Of a stretch of 64,000 bases of DNA, positions 45,558 through 54,329 are shown piece by piece. The DNA comes from Actinomadura macrotermitis (lineage in GTDB: Bacteria; Actinomycetota; Actinomycetes; Streptosporangiales; Streptosporangiaceae): positions 2,294,001 to 2,358,000 of the forward strand of contig NZ_WEGH01000001.1 of the NCBI RefSeq assembly GCF_009604375.1. The letters run 5' to 3'. Numbering within the stretch: position 1 is the stretch's first letter; the number at the start of each line of letters is the position of its first letter. Made by a program: the position numbers and the translations under genes. The notes under the pieces were generated by a model that searched no databases, was not told the DNA's origin, and saw only the letters and a program-made list of their open reading frames with translations.

Positions 45558-46184
45558 TCACGGTGACGACGATGAGCGCGGCCGCCCGGCCAGCCAGCGC
45601 GCGCGCAGCCCGCCGGGCACGTCCTCGACCGTGAGGGCGTAGCAGATGTGGTCGCGCCAGGCGCCGTCGATGTGCAGGTGGCGGCGGCGGACCCCTTCTT
45701 CGCGGAAGCCCAGTTTCTCCACGACGCGGCGGCTGGCGGCGTTCTCGGGCCGGATGTTGGCCTCGACGCGGTGCAGGCCCACGGCGAAGAAGCAGTGGTC
45801 GACGGCGAGCGCGACGGCGGTCGGGGTGACGCCCCGGCCGGCGACCTGCCGGTCGACCCAGTAGCCGATCTGGGCCGAGCGCGCCGAGCCCCACACGATC
45901 GCGCCGATGGTGAGCTGCCCGGCGAAGGCGCCGTCGTAGGTGATGACCCACGGCAGCGCGAGCCCCTGGCGGGCCTCGCGCCGCATGGTGTGCACCATGC
46001 CGAGGTAGGGGCCGAGGCCGCTGCGGAACAGCGGCGTCTCGGGGTTGGTGGGCTCCCAGGGCCGCAGCCAGTCGGCGTTGCGGACCCGCAGCTCCCGCCA
46101 CGTCGCGGCGTCACGGTGCCGTAGCGGGCGCAGCCCGACCGGGCCCTCGGTCAGGGTGACCGGCCATCCCCGCATGCGTTCCAC
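45558..46184 (-). CDS. rimJ: GNAT N-acetyltransferase, RimJ/RimL type
   Basis: A 208-aa GNAT-fold protein. RPLRHRDAATWRELRVRNAD near the start, QIGYWVDRQVAGRGVTPTAV (acetyl-CoA-binding loop) and ANIRPENAASRRVVEKLGF match RimJ-type enzymes that acetylate protein N-termini such as ribosomal S5. It sits between the molybdopterin genes and sepX as in other actinomycetes, but here an amino-sugar operon separates it from mog. The true substrate is not established by sequence. Confidence 0.83.
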   Translation of the reverse strand: MERMRGWPVTLTEGPVGLRPLRHRDAATWRELRVRNADWLRPWEPTNPETPLFRSGLGPYLGMVHTMRREARQGLALPWVITYDGAFAGQLTIGAIVWGSARSAQIGYWVDRQVAGRGVTPTAVALAVDHCFFAVGLHRVEANIRPENAASRRVVEKLGFREEGVRRRHLHIDGAWRDHICYALTVEDVPGGLRARWLAGRPRSSSSP

Positions 46185-46220
46185 GGCTCCATGATTCCCT
46201 GGTCCGGCGCCCGGACGCCA

Positions 46221-47090
46221 TCATTTGCCGTCCACATCTTGGTCTGGGCCGTCCTGACCTGTGCGAAGGACGTCCAGCAGCCGGGCGACCTCGCCGGCGA
46301 CGGCGGTGCGGCCGGGGCCGAGGTAGCGCCGGGGGTCGACCAGGGCGGGCGCGGCGGCGAGGGCGCGGCGGACCTCGGCGGTGAGGACCTCGTTGAGCCG
46401 GGTGGCGATATTGATCTTGGTCATGCCGTGGCCGACGGCGGCGGTGAGCGCGGCGTCGGGGACGCCCGAGGAGCCGTGCAGGACGAGCGGCACCGGCACG
46501 GCCCGCCGCAGTTCGGCGATCAGGCCGAGGTCCGGTACGGCGTCGCGGGTCAGCATGGCGTGCGAGGTGCCGACGGCGACGGCGAGCGCGTCCACGCCGG
46601 TGGCGGCGACGTAGGCGGCGGCGTCCGCCGGGTCGGTGCGGGCGCCGGGGGCATGCACGCCGTCCTTGCCGCCGACCTCGCCGAGCTCGGCCTCCACCCA
46701 GACGCCGCGCGCGTGGCACCAGGCGGCGATCTCGGCGGTCGCGGCCACGTTGTCGTCGTAGGGGAGGGGGGACGCGTCGAACATCACCGAGCCGACGCCG
46801 AGGTCCACGGCGGTGTGCACCAGGTCGGCGGAGGTCGCGTGGTCCAGGTGCACCGCGACCGGCACGGGCGCCTCGCGGGCGGCGGCGAGCGACGCGGCGA
46901 TGACCGGGCCGGGCGACCCGTGGTAGCGCACGCAGTTCTCGCTGACCTGGAGGATGACCGGCGCGCGCGCTGCGGCGGCGCCCGCGACGATGGCGGTGGC
47001 GTGTTCGAGCTGAACGACGTTGAAGGCGCCGACGCCGCGTCCGGCTGCAGCAGCGGGGGCGACGATCTCGCCGGTCCCTACGAGGGGCAT
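46221..47090 (-). CDS. Class II fructose/tagatose-bisphosphate aldolase (KbaY/GatY-like)
   Basis: A 289-aa zinc aldolase. VHLDHATSADLVHTAVDLGV (zinc ligands), GSVMFDASPLPYDDN, EAELGEVGGKDG and VLHGSSGVPDAAL are the class II signatures. In amino-sugar operons this enzyme cleaves tagatose-1,6-bisphosphate to glyceraldehyde-3-phosphate and dihydroxyacetone phosphate. It is the last gene of the SIS-nagA-pfkB-aldolase operon and overlaps pfkB by 13 bp. A role with fructose-1,6-bisphosphate is also possible. Confidence 0.87.
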   Translation of the reverse strand: MPLVGTGEIVAPAAAAGRGVGAFNVVQLEHATAIVAGAAAARAPVILQVSENCVRYHGSPGPVIAASLAAAREAPVPVAVHLDHATSADLVHTAVDLGVGSVMFDASPLPYDDNVAATAEIAAWCHARGVWVEAELGEVGGKDGVHAPGARTDPADAAAYVAATGVDALAVAVGTSHAMLTRDAVPDLGLIAELRRAVPVPLVLHGSSGVPDAALTAAVGHGMTKINIATRLNEVLTAEVRRALAAAPALVDPRRYLGPGRTAVAGEVARLLDVLRTGQDGPDQDVDGK

Positions 47091-47590
47091 GGAACTCCTT
47101 GCACGGTGATCTCAGGGAGGATCCGGATATGGGTTCCGGCGTCGAAGTCGCCCGCCAGCGGGGCGCGGACGGCGGCGGCGGACAGCGCCACGGCCTGCCG
47201 GGCCTGCGACGACATGGACCGGTACCTGTCCAGGAACGAGTTCCACTCCGCGGGGGTGATCTCGGGGCCCGGCTCGTTGAAGACCGTCGCCTCGCCCGAC
47301 GCGGTCGCCACGGCCGTCAGCGTCCGCCGCGACGACCCGGCGACGGGCGCGAAGGCGTGCCCGATCCCCGCCCGGTCCAGGTCGGCGCCGATCAGGTCGC
47401 CGGTGTCGCCGCCGAGCAGGCCGGTGGCGAGCACGTCGGCGCCGAGCGCGGTCAGCACCCGCGCGACGTTGACGCCCTTGCCGCCAGCCCGCCGCCGCAC
47501 CGCGCGGACCCGGTTGGAGCCGCCCCAGGCGACGGCGTCCAGCTCGTAGGTCACGTCGAGGGCGGCGTTGAGCGTGACCGTCAGGATCAT
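47078..47590 (-). CDS. PfkB-family sugar-phosphate kinase, large in-frame internal deletion
   Basis: Only 170 aa, against about 310 for 1-phosphofructokinase/tagatose-6-phosphate kinase. Residues 1-132 are a normal N-terminus (MILTVTLNAALDVTYELD, RRRAGGKGVNVARVLTALGA). Residues 133-163 (AVALSAAAVRAPLAGDFD and ILPEITV) look like the normal C-terminus. The middle, including the SGSLPPG segment and the GAGD catalytic Asp, is gone. The two halves meet at AVALS, a short motif plausible on both sides, so a deletion between short repeats fits. It should be inactive. The ATGA overlap with nagA and the overlap with the aldolase gene are preserved. Confidence 0.8.
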   Translation of the reverse strand: MILTVTLNAALDVTYELDAVAWGGSNRVRAVRRRAGGKGVNVARVLTALGADVLATGLLGGDTGDLIGADLDRAGIGHAFAPVAGSSRRTLTAVATASGEATVFNEPGPEITPAEWNSFLDRYRSMSSQARQAVALSAAAVRAPLAGDFDAGTHIRILPEITVQGVPCPS

Positions 47591-48693
47591 CGCCAGTGGC
47601 CGTTCTTCATCACCCGGGCGACCGCCAGGTCCTCCTCCAGCACGACCAGGTCGGCGGCCTTGCCCTCCTCCAGCGACCCGGTCCGGCCGGCCAGGCCGAG
47701 GACGCGCGCCGGGGTCAGCGCGGCGGCGCGGGCGGCCTGCTCGATGGGGACGCCGACGTCGCGGACCGCGCGGCGGAACGCGTCCGCCATGGTGATGGTG
47801 CTGCCCGCGATCGAGGTACCGCCGGCGAGCGTGGCCCGGCCGCCGCGCACCTGGACCTCCAGCACGCCGAGCCGGTAGTCGCCGTCGCCCATGCCCGCCG
47901 CCGCCATGGCGTCGGTGACGAGCGCGACGCGGTCGGCGCCCGCCGCCTGGAAGGCCAGGTGGACCGTCTCGGCGGCCAGGTGCACCCCGTCGTTGATCAG
48001 CTCGACGGTGACGCGCGGGTCGGTGAGCGCGGCGGTGACCGGGCCGCCCTCGCGGTGGTGCAGCGGCCGCATGCCGTTGAACAGGTGCGTCGCGACGCGG
48101 GCGCCGGCGTCGAACGCGCTCCGGGTCACCGCGGCGGGCGCGTCGGTGTGCCCGACCGCCGCGACGACGCCCGCGGCGGCGGCCTCGGCGATCAGCTCCA
48201 GGGCGCCCGGCAGCTCCGGCGCCACCGTGATCATCCGCAGCCGGCCGCGGGCGCGCGCGAGCAGGTCGCCGAACTCGGCCGGGTCGGGCGCGCGCAGCAG
48301 CGCCGGGTCGTGCGCGCCGCACCGCGACGGCGCCAGGAACGGGCCTTCCAGGTGGATGCCCGCGATGACGTCGCCGAGGCCGGCGAGGACGGCCACGGCC
48401 GCGCGCAGCTCGGCCGGGTCGCCCGTCACCAGGCTCGCCATCGTGGTCGTCGTGCCGTGCGCGAGGTGGAACTCCGCGGCTCGCCGCGCCTCGGCGGGGT
48501 CGGCGCTCTGGTAGGAGGCGCCGGCGCCGCCGTGCACGTGCAGGTCGACGAAGCCGGGCACGACGTACCGGCCGCCGAGGTCGATGTCCGGCGTTTCGTC
48601 CGTCAGCGCGGCGATCAGGCCGTCCTCGACGCGCAGGCCGCCGCGCCGCACCCCGTCCGGCAGGACGAGGCGGGCGTTGCCGAGGACCGTCAT
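47587..48693 (-). CDS. nagA: N-acetylglucosamine-6-phosphate deacetylase
   Basis: A 368-aa amidohydrolase. Metal and active-site motifs are present: PGFVDLHVHGGAG, IHLEGPFLAPSRCGAHDP, VGHTDAP, THLFNGMRPLHHREGG and LVTDAMAAAG. It removes the acetyl group from GlcNAc-6-P or GalNAc-6-P in the cytosol. The gene overlaps both the SIS gene (ATGA) and pfkB (ATGA), so all are translated together. AgaA is the equivalent name if the substrate is GalNAc-6-P; the tagatose-type aldolase hints at that. Confidence 0.88.
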   Translation of the reverse strand: MTVLGNARLVLPDGVRRGGLRVEDGLIAALTDETPDIDLGGRYVVPGFVDLHVHGGAGASYQSADPAEARRAAEFHLAHGTTTTMASLVTGDPAELRAAVAVLAGLGDVIAGIHLEGPFLAPSRCGAHDPALLRAPDPAEFGDLLARARGRLRMITVAPELPGALELIAEAAAAGVVAAVGHTDAPAAVTRSAFDAGARVATHLFNGMRPLHHREGGPVTAALTDPRVTVELINDGVHLAAETVHLAFQAAGADRVALVTDAMAAAGMGDGDYRLGVLEVQVRGGRATLAGGTSIAGSTITMADAFRRAVRDVGVPIEQAARAAALTPARVLGLAGRTGSLEEGKAADLVVLEEDLAVARVMKNGHWR

Positions 48694-49568
48694 GAGCCCG
48701 TGCCGAGGATCACCGACCGCGTCAGGTTGCGCGGGTTGTCGGGGTCGGCGCCGCGGGCGCGGCCCAGCCGGACGGCCAGCCGCTGCACCCGGATCAGCTC
48801 GGCGAGCGGGTCCAGGCCGCCGGTGACCATGGTGCCGCCGGCGGCCGCGACCTGGTCGGCCAGGCCGGCCGGCGGCTCGCCGAACATCCAGGTGACGCGG
48901 CCGGGGGCGGCGATGCTGATCGGCCCGTGCCGGTACTCCATCGCCGGGTAGGACTCGGTCCAGGCCCCGGCGGCCTCGCGCATCTTCAGCGCGGCCTCGT
49001 GGGCGAGGCCGACCGTCCAGCCCCGGCCGAGGAAAGTGTACTGCTCGGCGTCGTCCGGCAGCGGCGCGGCGAGCGCGCGCTCGGCGTCGGCGACCGCCGC
49101 GGCGAGGTCCTCGCCGAGGTGCGCGCGCAGCAGGACGAGCTGGGTGGTGGCGAAGCGCGTCTGGACGACCGACCTCTCGTCGGCGTAGTCCAGCACGATC
49201 GTCTCGCCGGCCAGCTCGCGCACCGGCGTCGCGGGGTCGGCGGTGATCGCGACGGTCGGGATCCGGCCGCGGACGTGCCGCAGCGCGTCCAGGACCTCGG
49301 TGGTGGTGCCCGACCGGGTCAGCGCGAGGAGCCGGTCGTAGGGCCGGTCCAGCGGGGCCTCCGACGCCGCGAACGCGTCGGTCTCCCCGTGTCCGGCGGC
49401 CTCGCGCAGCGCGGCGTAGCACTGCGCGGCGAACCACGAGGTGCCGCAGCCGACGACCGCGACCCGCTCCCCCGGCCGCGGCAGCGCCGCGGCGGCCCCG
49501 GCGGCCGATCCGGCGGCGCGGCGCCAGGCCGCCGGCTGGTCGGCGATCTCCGCTTCGGTGTGCCCCAC
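48690..49568 (-). CDS. SIS-domain sugar-phosphate isomerase/deaminase (AgaS-like)
   Basis: A 292-aa protein with two SIS domains, the first with AVVGCGTSWFAAQCYAALRE and LTRSGTTTEVLDAL. The second has FLGRGWTVGLAHEAALKMRE and YPAMEYRHGPIS, as in the isomerase half of GlmS. In aga clusters AgaS is a galactosamine-6-phosphate deaminase/isomerase, giving tagatose-6-phosphate. It starts at GTG 49568 with GGAGGG upstream and is the first gene of the operon, divergent from the DeoR regulator. Confidence 0.84.
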   Translation of the reverse strand: MGHTEAEIADQPAAWRRAAGSAAGAAAALPRPGERVAVVGCGTSWFAAQCYAALREAAGHGETDAFAASEAPLDRPYDRLLALTRSGTTTEVLDALRHVRGRIPTVAITADPATPVRELAGETIVLDYADERSVVQTRFATTQLVLLRAHLGEDLAAAVADAERALAAPLPDDAEQYTFLGRGWTVGLAHEAALKMREAAGAWTESYPAMEYRHGPISIAAPGRVTWMFGEPPAGLADQVAAAGGTMVTGGLDPLAELIRVQRLAVRLGRARGADPDNPRNLTRSVILGTGS

Positions 49569-49652
49569 TGCACCCTCCTTTGCTCATTAGTGCTTGATTT
49601 ATAGCAATACCCTCCATAAAGGAACAAGGGCGCGCAGGGCTAGAATCGTGGC
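49569..49652. promoter_or_regulatory. Divergent promoter region of aga operon and DeoR regulator
   Basis: An AT-rich island in GC-rich DNA. On the minus strand TTGTTC (49622-49627) and TATAAA (49598-49603) are separated by 18 bp, a good SigA-type promoter for the operon. A TGCT...AGCA inverted repeat (49591-49605) overlaps the -10 box and could be the DeoR operator. Confidence 0.6.
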
Positions 49653-50465
49653 GTGACCGTGGTGAACAAGGGGGCCGGGCTGACCCGGCACGAGCGCTGG
49701 AACGCACTGCTCGAGCTGCTCTCGGGCGCCGGCCAGCTGACCGTCGAGGAGGCCGCGGCCCGGATGGCCGTCTCGGCGGCCACCATCCGGCGCGACTTCG
49801 ACCAGCTCGCCCAGCAGCAGATGCTCACCCGCACCCGCGGCGGGGCGGTGGCGCAGAGCGTCAGCTACGACCTGCCGCTCCGCTACAAGAGCGCCCGGCA
49901 CGCCTCGGAGAAGCAGCGCATCGCCGCCGCGACGGCCGAGCTGGCCCGGCCCGGGTCGATCATCGGGCTGAACGGCGGCACCACCACCTCCGAGGTGGCC
50001 CGGGTGCTGGCCACCCGCGCCGACCTGCACGCCGAGGGCGGCGCGCCCGCGCTGACGATCGTCACCAACGCCCTCAACATCGGCAACGAGCTGGCCGTCC
50101 GCCCGCACGTGAAGATCGTGCTGACCGGCGGGGTGCCGCGCCCGCAGTCCTACGAGCTGACCGGGCCCCTGGCCACCTGCATCTTCGACCACGTGACGCT
50201 GGACGTGGCCGTGCTCGGCGTCAACGGCGTCGACGCCCGGCACGGCGCGACCTGCCACAACGAGGGCGAGGCCGACGTGAACCGGCTGATGGCCGAGCGG
50301 GCCGAGCGGGTCGTGGTCGTCGCCGACGGCTCCAAGGTCGGCCGCCGCGCCTTCGCCCGGATCTGCGACGTCGCGCGGATCGACGTGCTGGTCACCGACG
50401 GCACCGTGGCGCAGTCGGCGGTGGAGGAGTTCACCGACGCCGGCGTCCAGGTCATCCGCGCCTGA
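49653..50465 (+). CDS. DeoR/GlpR-family transcriptional repressor (AgaR-like)
   Basis: A 270-aa DeoR-type regulator. The N-terminal winged HTH reads QLTVEEAAARMAVSAATIRR DF, followed by the DeoR sensor domain with NGGTTTSEVARVLA, LTGGVPRPQSYELTGPLA and VVVADGSKVGRRAFARI. These proteins repress sugar-catabolic operons and sense a phosphorylated sugar. GTG 49653 is the first good start. It is divergent from the amino-sugar operon, the likely target. Confidence 0.88.
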   Translation: MTVVNKGAGLTRHERWNALLELLSGAGQLTVEEAAARMAVSAATIRRDFDQLAQQQMLTRTRGGAVAQSVSYDLPLRYKSARHASEKQRIAAATAELARPGSIIGLNGGTTTSEVARVLATRADLHAEGGAPALTIVTNALNIGNELAVRPHVKIVLTGGVPRPQSYELTGPLATCIFDHVTLDVAVLGVNGVDARHGATCHNEGEADVNRLMAERAERVVVVADGSKVGRRAFARICDVARIDVLVTDGTVAQSAVEEFTDAGVQVIRA

Positions 50466-50530
50466 CCCCGGCGATCACGCAAAGCGGCGCGCGGAACCGC
50501 CCGTGAACGCGCAGGAACGAGCGCGCGAAC

Positions 50531-51028
50531 TCACAGTTCCACGCCGTCGTCGGGACGCGGGTGGTCGCCGCCGCCGATCTGGTCGACCGCGTGCCGCAGC
50601 ACCGGCGTGAGGACCTCCATGCCGTCGCGCACCCCGCCCGTCGACCCCGGCAGGTTCACGATCAGCGTGCGGCCCGCGACGCCCGCGACGCCGCGCGACA
50701 GGATCGAGGTCGGCACCGCCGCGCGCCCCTGCAGCCGGATCGCCTCGGCGATGCCGGGGATCTCCCGGTCCAGCAGCGGCCGGGTCCGCTCGGGCGTCTC
50801 GTCCATCGGGGTGAGGCCGGTGCCGCCGCTGGTGACGACCACGTCGTAGCCCGAGGCCACCGCGTCGCGCAGCACCTCGGTGACGGGCGCGCCGTCGGGG
50901 ACGACGACCGGCCCGTCGACCTGGCAGCCGGCGTCCTCCAGCAGCTCCACCAGGACCGGCCCGGAGGTGTCGGCGTAGACGCCGGCCGCGGCGCGGTTGG
51001 AGACGGTCACGGCCATCGCGCGGATCAT
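50531..51028 (-). CDS. mog: Molybdenum cofactor biosynthesis protein MoaB/Mog
   Basis: A 165-aa MoCF-domain protein. VVVTSGGTGLTPMDETPE is the molybdopterin-binding signature, and NLPGSTGGVRDGMEVL matches the second conserved loop. It adenylylates molybdopterin before molybdenum insertion. ATGA overlap with moaC shows a coupled operon glp-moaC-mog. Confidence 0.88.
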   Translation of the reverse strand: MIRAMAVTVSNRAAAGVYADTSGPVLVELLEDAGCQVDGPVVVPDGAPVTEVLRDAVASGYDVVVTSGGTGLTPMDETPERTRPLLDREIPGIAEAIRLQGRAAVPTSILSRGVAGVAGRTLIVNLPGSTGGVRDGMEVLTPVLRHAVDQIGGGDHPRPDDGVEL

Positions 51029-51528
51029 CGGTCCCCCTCCGGGCGGCGCCACACGCCGGTCTTGCCGCCGATCTTCTCCTCCACCCGCACGTCGGTGATC
51101 ACCGCGGCGGGGTCCAGCGCCTTCACCATGTCGATCAGCGCGAGCGCGGCGACGGTGACCGAGGTCAGCGCCTCCATCTCCACGCCGGTGCGGTCCGCGG
51201 TGCGGGTGACGGCGCGGATCGCCACGCCCTCGTCGCGCACCTCCAGGTCCACCGTGACGCCGTGCAGCGCGATCGGGTGGCACAGCGGGACCAGGTCCGG
51301 AGTGCGCTTGGCCCCCATGATCCCGGCGATCCGGGCGACCGACAGCGCGTCGCCCTTCGGCACCTCGCCGGCCCGCAGCGCGGCCACGCACGCGGCCGAC
51401 AGCCGGACCAGGCCGGTGGCGGTGGCCGAGCGGGCGACGGCGTCCTTGGCGGACACGTCCACCATGCGCGCCGCGCCCTTGTCGTCCAGATGGCTGAACT
51501 CGGCGAACTCCGAACCGGTGGCGCTCAT
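51025..51528 (-). CDS. moaC: Cyclic pyranopterin monophosphate synthase
   Basis: A 167-aa MoaC. FSHLDDKGAARMVDVSAKD, IAGIMGAKRTPDLVPLCHPI and GVEMEALTSVTVAALALIDM are family hallmarks, including the CHP active-site region. It converts 3',8-cyclo-GTP to cyclic pyranopterin monophosphate with MoaA, which is not in the window. ATGA overlaps with genes on both sides. Confidence 0.92.
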   Translation of the reverse strand: MSATGSEFAEFSHLDDKGAARMVDVSAKDAVARSATATGLVRLSAACVAALRAGEVPKGDALSVARIAGIMGAKRTPDLVPLCHPIALHGVTVDLEVRDEGVAIRAVTRTADRTGVEMEALTSVTVAALALIDMVKALDPAAVITDVRVEEKIGGKTGVWRRPEGDR

Positions 51529-52733
51529 GACGGCAACCTCATCACCTCGACGTGGGCGCCGGCGGCCATGGCCTCGACGCCGGCGGGCAGCACGATGATC
51601 GCGTCGGCGGCCGCCAGCGAGGCCAGCTGGTGCGAGCCCTGCCCCTCGGCGGGGGTGACCCGGTAGCGGTCGCCGGCGAACTCCAAGCGCGCGCGCAGGT
51701 AGTGCCGGATCCCGGCCGGGGAGCGCACCTCCTGCGTCAGCTGCGCGGTCACGGTGGGCAGCGGGTCGGGCGGCAGGCCCTGCATCGCGCGCAGGGCGGG
51801 CCGCACGAAGACCTGGAAGGAGATGTAGGCGCTGACCGGGTTGCCGGGCAGCGTGAAAACCGGCGTGCCCTGCAGCAGCCCGAACCCCTGCGGCTTGCCG
51901 GGGCGCATCGCCACCTTGTGGAACTGCACGGTCCCCTGGCCGGTCAGCACCTCCTTGACGACGTCGCGGGCGCCCATCGACACCCCGCCGGAGGTGACGA
52001 CCGCGTCGGCCCGCGCGAGCTGGTCCTCCAGCGACCGCAGCACCTGGCCCGGGTCGTCGCCGACCGTGGTCTCCCGGTAGCCGACGCCGCCCGCCTCGGT
52101 CACCGCGGCGGTGAGCATGAAGCTGTTGGAGTCCCAGATCTGGCCGGGCGCGAGCTCCTCGCCGGGCTCGCGCAGCTCGCTGCCGGTCGACAGCACCACC
52201 ACGCGCGGCCGCGGCCGCACCAGCGCGCGGGGCCGGCCGACGGCGGCGAGCATGCCCAGCTGCGCGGCGCCGAGCCGGGTGCCCGGCGCGGCGACGATCT
52301 GCCCGGCCAGCACGTCCTCGCCCGCCCGGCGGATGTAGTGGCCCGGCGGCGCCGGGCGGGTGATCCGCACCGTCGCGGTGCCGCCGTCGGTCCACTCGAC
52401 CGGGACGACCGCGTCGGCGCCCGCCGGCAGCGGCGCCCCGGTCATGATCCGCGCGGTCAGGCCGGGCCGGATCGCCGACACGCCCGCGTCGCCCGCGGCG
52501 ATGTCGCCGATCACCGGCAGCACCGCGGGCGCGGCCTCGGTGGCGGCCGCGATGTCGGCGGCGACGACGGCGTAGCCGTCCATCGCCGAGTTGTCGAACG
52601 GCGGCAGCGGCACCGGCGCGGCGACGGGCTCGGCGAGGACCGCGCCCTCGGCCTCCAGCAGCGCCAGCTCCAGCGGCGCCAGCACCGGCACGCTCTTCAG
52701 GATGTCCGCGAGATGCTCGTCGACCGTTCTCAT
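51525..52733 (-). CDS. glp: Gephyrin-like molybdotransferase Glp (MoeA family)
   Basis: A 402-aa MoeA-type protein: PFDNSAMDGYAV at the N-terminal domain, RIMTGAPLPAGADAVVPVE, then the MoCF domain with VVLSTGSELREPGEEL, VTSGGVSMGARDVV and FTLPGNPVSAYISF. It inserts molybdenum into adenylylated molybdopterin. In corynebacteria the protein also works with GlpR at the division site, and the sepX/glpR gene is present here. ATG 52733 is chosen; an upstream GTG adds two residues. Confidence 0.88.
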   Translation of the reverse strand: MRTVDEHLADILKSVPVLAPLELALLEAEGAVLAEPVAAPVPLPPFDNSAMDGYAVVAADIAAATEAAPAVLPVIGDIAAGDAGVSAIRPGLTARIMTGAPLPAGADAVVPVEWTDGGTATVRITRPAPPGHYIRRAGEDVLAGQIVAAPGTRLGAAQLGMLAAVGRPRALVRPRPRVVVLSTGSELREPGEELAPGQIWDSNSFMLTAAVTEAGGVGYRETTVGDDPGQVLRSLEDQLARADAVVTSGGVSMGARDVVKEVLTGQGTVQFHKVAMRPGKPQGFGLLQGTPVFTLPGNPVSAYISFQVFVRPALRAMQGLPPDPLPTVTAQLTQEVRSPAGIRHYLRARLEFAGDRYRVTPAEGQGSHQLASLAAADAIIVLPAGVEAMAAGAHVEVMRLPS

Positions 52734-52773
52734 GCCCACGTTCCCCCCGTGCGACGGCTCGTCCGGCGGCCGG

Positions 52774-53682
52774 TCACGCGCCGTCGTGCGTGCGGACGAA
52801 CTCGCGCAGCCACGGCATGAACTCGCCCGCCAGGTCCTCGCGCTCGGAGGCGAACTGCACCACGGTGCGCAGGTACTCCAGCTTGTTGCCGGTGTCGTAG
52901 CGGCGGCCCCGGAACTTCACCCCGTACACGCCGCCGCCCTGGTCGGCGGGCATGTCGGCGAGGGTGCGCAGCGCGTCGGTCAGCTGGATCTCGCCGCCGC
53001 GGCCGGGCGGGGTCTTCTCCAGCACGTCGAACACCTCGGGGGCGCACACGTAGCGGCCGATGATGATCCAGTTGCTGGGCGCCTCGTCGACGGCCGGCTT
53101 CTCCACCAGGTCGGTGATCCGCACGACGTCGTCCTCGTCCGTGCCCTCGATGGCCGCGCAGCCGTAGGACGACACCTGGTCGGGCTCGACCTCCATCAGC
53201 GCCACCACGCTGCCGCCGTACCGGCCGCGCACCTCGATCATGCGCTTGAGCAGGTCGTCGCGGGCGTCGATCATGTCGTCGCCGAGCAGCACCGCGAACG
53301 GCTCGCGGCCCACGTGCTGGCGCGCGCAGTACACCGCGTGGCCGAGGCCGCGCGGCTCGCCCTGCCGGACGTAGTGCATGATCGCCAGGTCGGCCGACTC
53401 GCGCACCGCGGCCAGCCGCTCGGTGTCCCCCTTGGCGTCCAGGGTCTCCTCGAGCTCGTAGGCGCGGTCGAAGTGGTCCTCGATGGAGCGCTTGTTCCGT
53501 CCGGTGATCATCAGGACGTCGGTGAGCCCCGCGTCCACCGCCTCCTCGACGACATACTGGATCGCGGGCTTGTCGACGATCGGGAGCATTTCCTTGGGCG
53601 TCGCCTTGGTGGCGGGCAAGAATCGGGTACCGAGGCCCGCCGCGGGGACGACGGCCTTGAGTACTGGTGCGTGATCGGCCAT
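52774..53682 (-). CDS. galU: UTP-glucose-1-phosphate uridylyltransferase
   Basis: A 302-aa nucleotidyltransferase. The N-terminal PAAGLGTRFLPATKATPKEM nucleotide loop, PIVDKPAIQYVVEEAV, VLLGDDMIDA and GEIQLTDAL are typical for bacterial GalU. It makes UDP-glucose for cell-wall polymers and glycosylation. It is the first gene of the leftward galU-glp-moaC-mog set, a conserved actinobacterial order, and is divergent from the 5-formyl-THF cyclo-ligase gene. Confidence 0.92.
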   Translation of the reverse strand: MADHAPVLKAVVPAAGLGTRFLPATKATPKEMLPIVDKPAIQYVVEEAVDAGLTDVLMITGRNKRSIEDHFDRAYELEETLDAKGDTERLAAVRESADLAIMHYVRQGEPRGLGHAVYCARQHVGREPFAVLLGDDMIDARDDLLKRMIEVRGRYGGSVVALMEVEPDQVSSYGCAAIEGTDEDDVVRITDLVEKPAVDEAPSNWIIIGRYVCAPEVFDVLEKTPPGRGGEIQLTDALRTLADMPADQGGGVYGVKFRGRRYDTGNKLEYLRTVVQFASEREDLAGEFMPWLREFVRTHDGA

Positions 53683-53715
53683 GTAGAGACCCTAGTCACC
53701 CCTGAGGACTCCAGC

Positions 53716-54297
53716 GTGCACGACATCCTTTCGAAGTCCATGATGCGGTCACGGCTGCTCAGCGCGCGCGCCGCCCTGGGCGCGGACACCCGCGCGGCGG
53801 CGGCGCGCTCCATGCGCGATGAGCTGCTGGCGGTCCCCGAAGTGGAGATGGGCGGGACGATCGCGGCCTACGTCTCCATCGGGGACGAGCCCGACACCCG
53901 CAGCCTGCTGTTCGCCCTGTGGAAGCGCGGCGCTTACGTGCTGCTCCCCCTGCTGCTACCCGACGGCGACCTGGACTGGGCGTCCTACGAGGGCCCCGAC
54001 TCCCTGGCGCCCGGCCCGCGCGGCCTGCTGCAGCCGACCGAGAAGCCGCGCGGGCCCGGCGCCGTCGCGAGCGCCGACGTGGTGCTCGTCCCGGCGGTCG
54101 CGGTGGACCGCACCGGCATGCGCCTCGGCCGCGGCGGCGGCTCCTACGACCGGGCCCTCGCCCGGGTCGGCCCGGCGATCCTGACCGTCGCGCCGGTCTA
54201 CGACGCCGAGCTGGTCGACGTGCTCCCGGCCGAGCCGCACGATCAGCGGGTACGTGCCGCGCTGACCCCTTCGCAGGGCTTGGTACGGTTCGCCTGA
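53716..54297 (+). CDS. 5-formyltetrahydrofolate cyclo-ligase
   Basis: A 193-aa protein starting at GTG 53716 (GAGGA 8 bases upstream). AAYVSIGDEPDTRSLLFALW, VLVPAVAVDRTGMRLGRGGG SYDRAL is the ATP/folate-binding signature of the family. It converts 5-formyl-THF to 5,10-methenyl-THF with ATP. Position divergent from galU is a conserved actinobacterial feature. The gene is followed after 32 bp by a dehydrogenase gene on the same strand. Confidence 0.9.
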   Translation: MHDILSKSMMRSRLLSARAALGADTRAAAARSMRDELLAVPEVEMGGTIAAYVSIGDEPDTRSLLFALWKRGAYVLLPLLLPDGDLDWASYEGPDSLAPGPRGLLQPTEKPRGPGAVASADVVLVPAVAVDRTGMRLGRGGGSYDRALARVGPAILTVAPVYDAELVDVLPAEPHDQRVRAALTPSQGLVRFA

Positions 54298-54329
54298 CCC
54301 CCCTCGATCCCCTTTAGGGAGGCAGGCCG

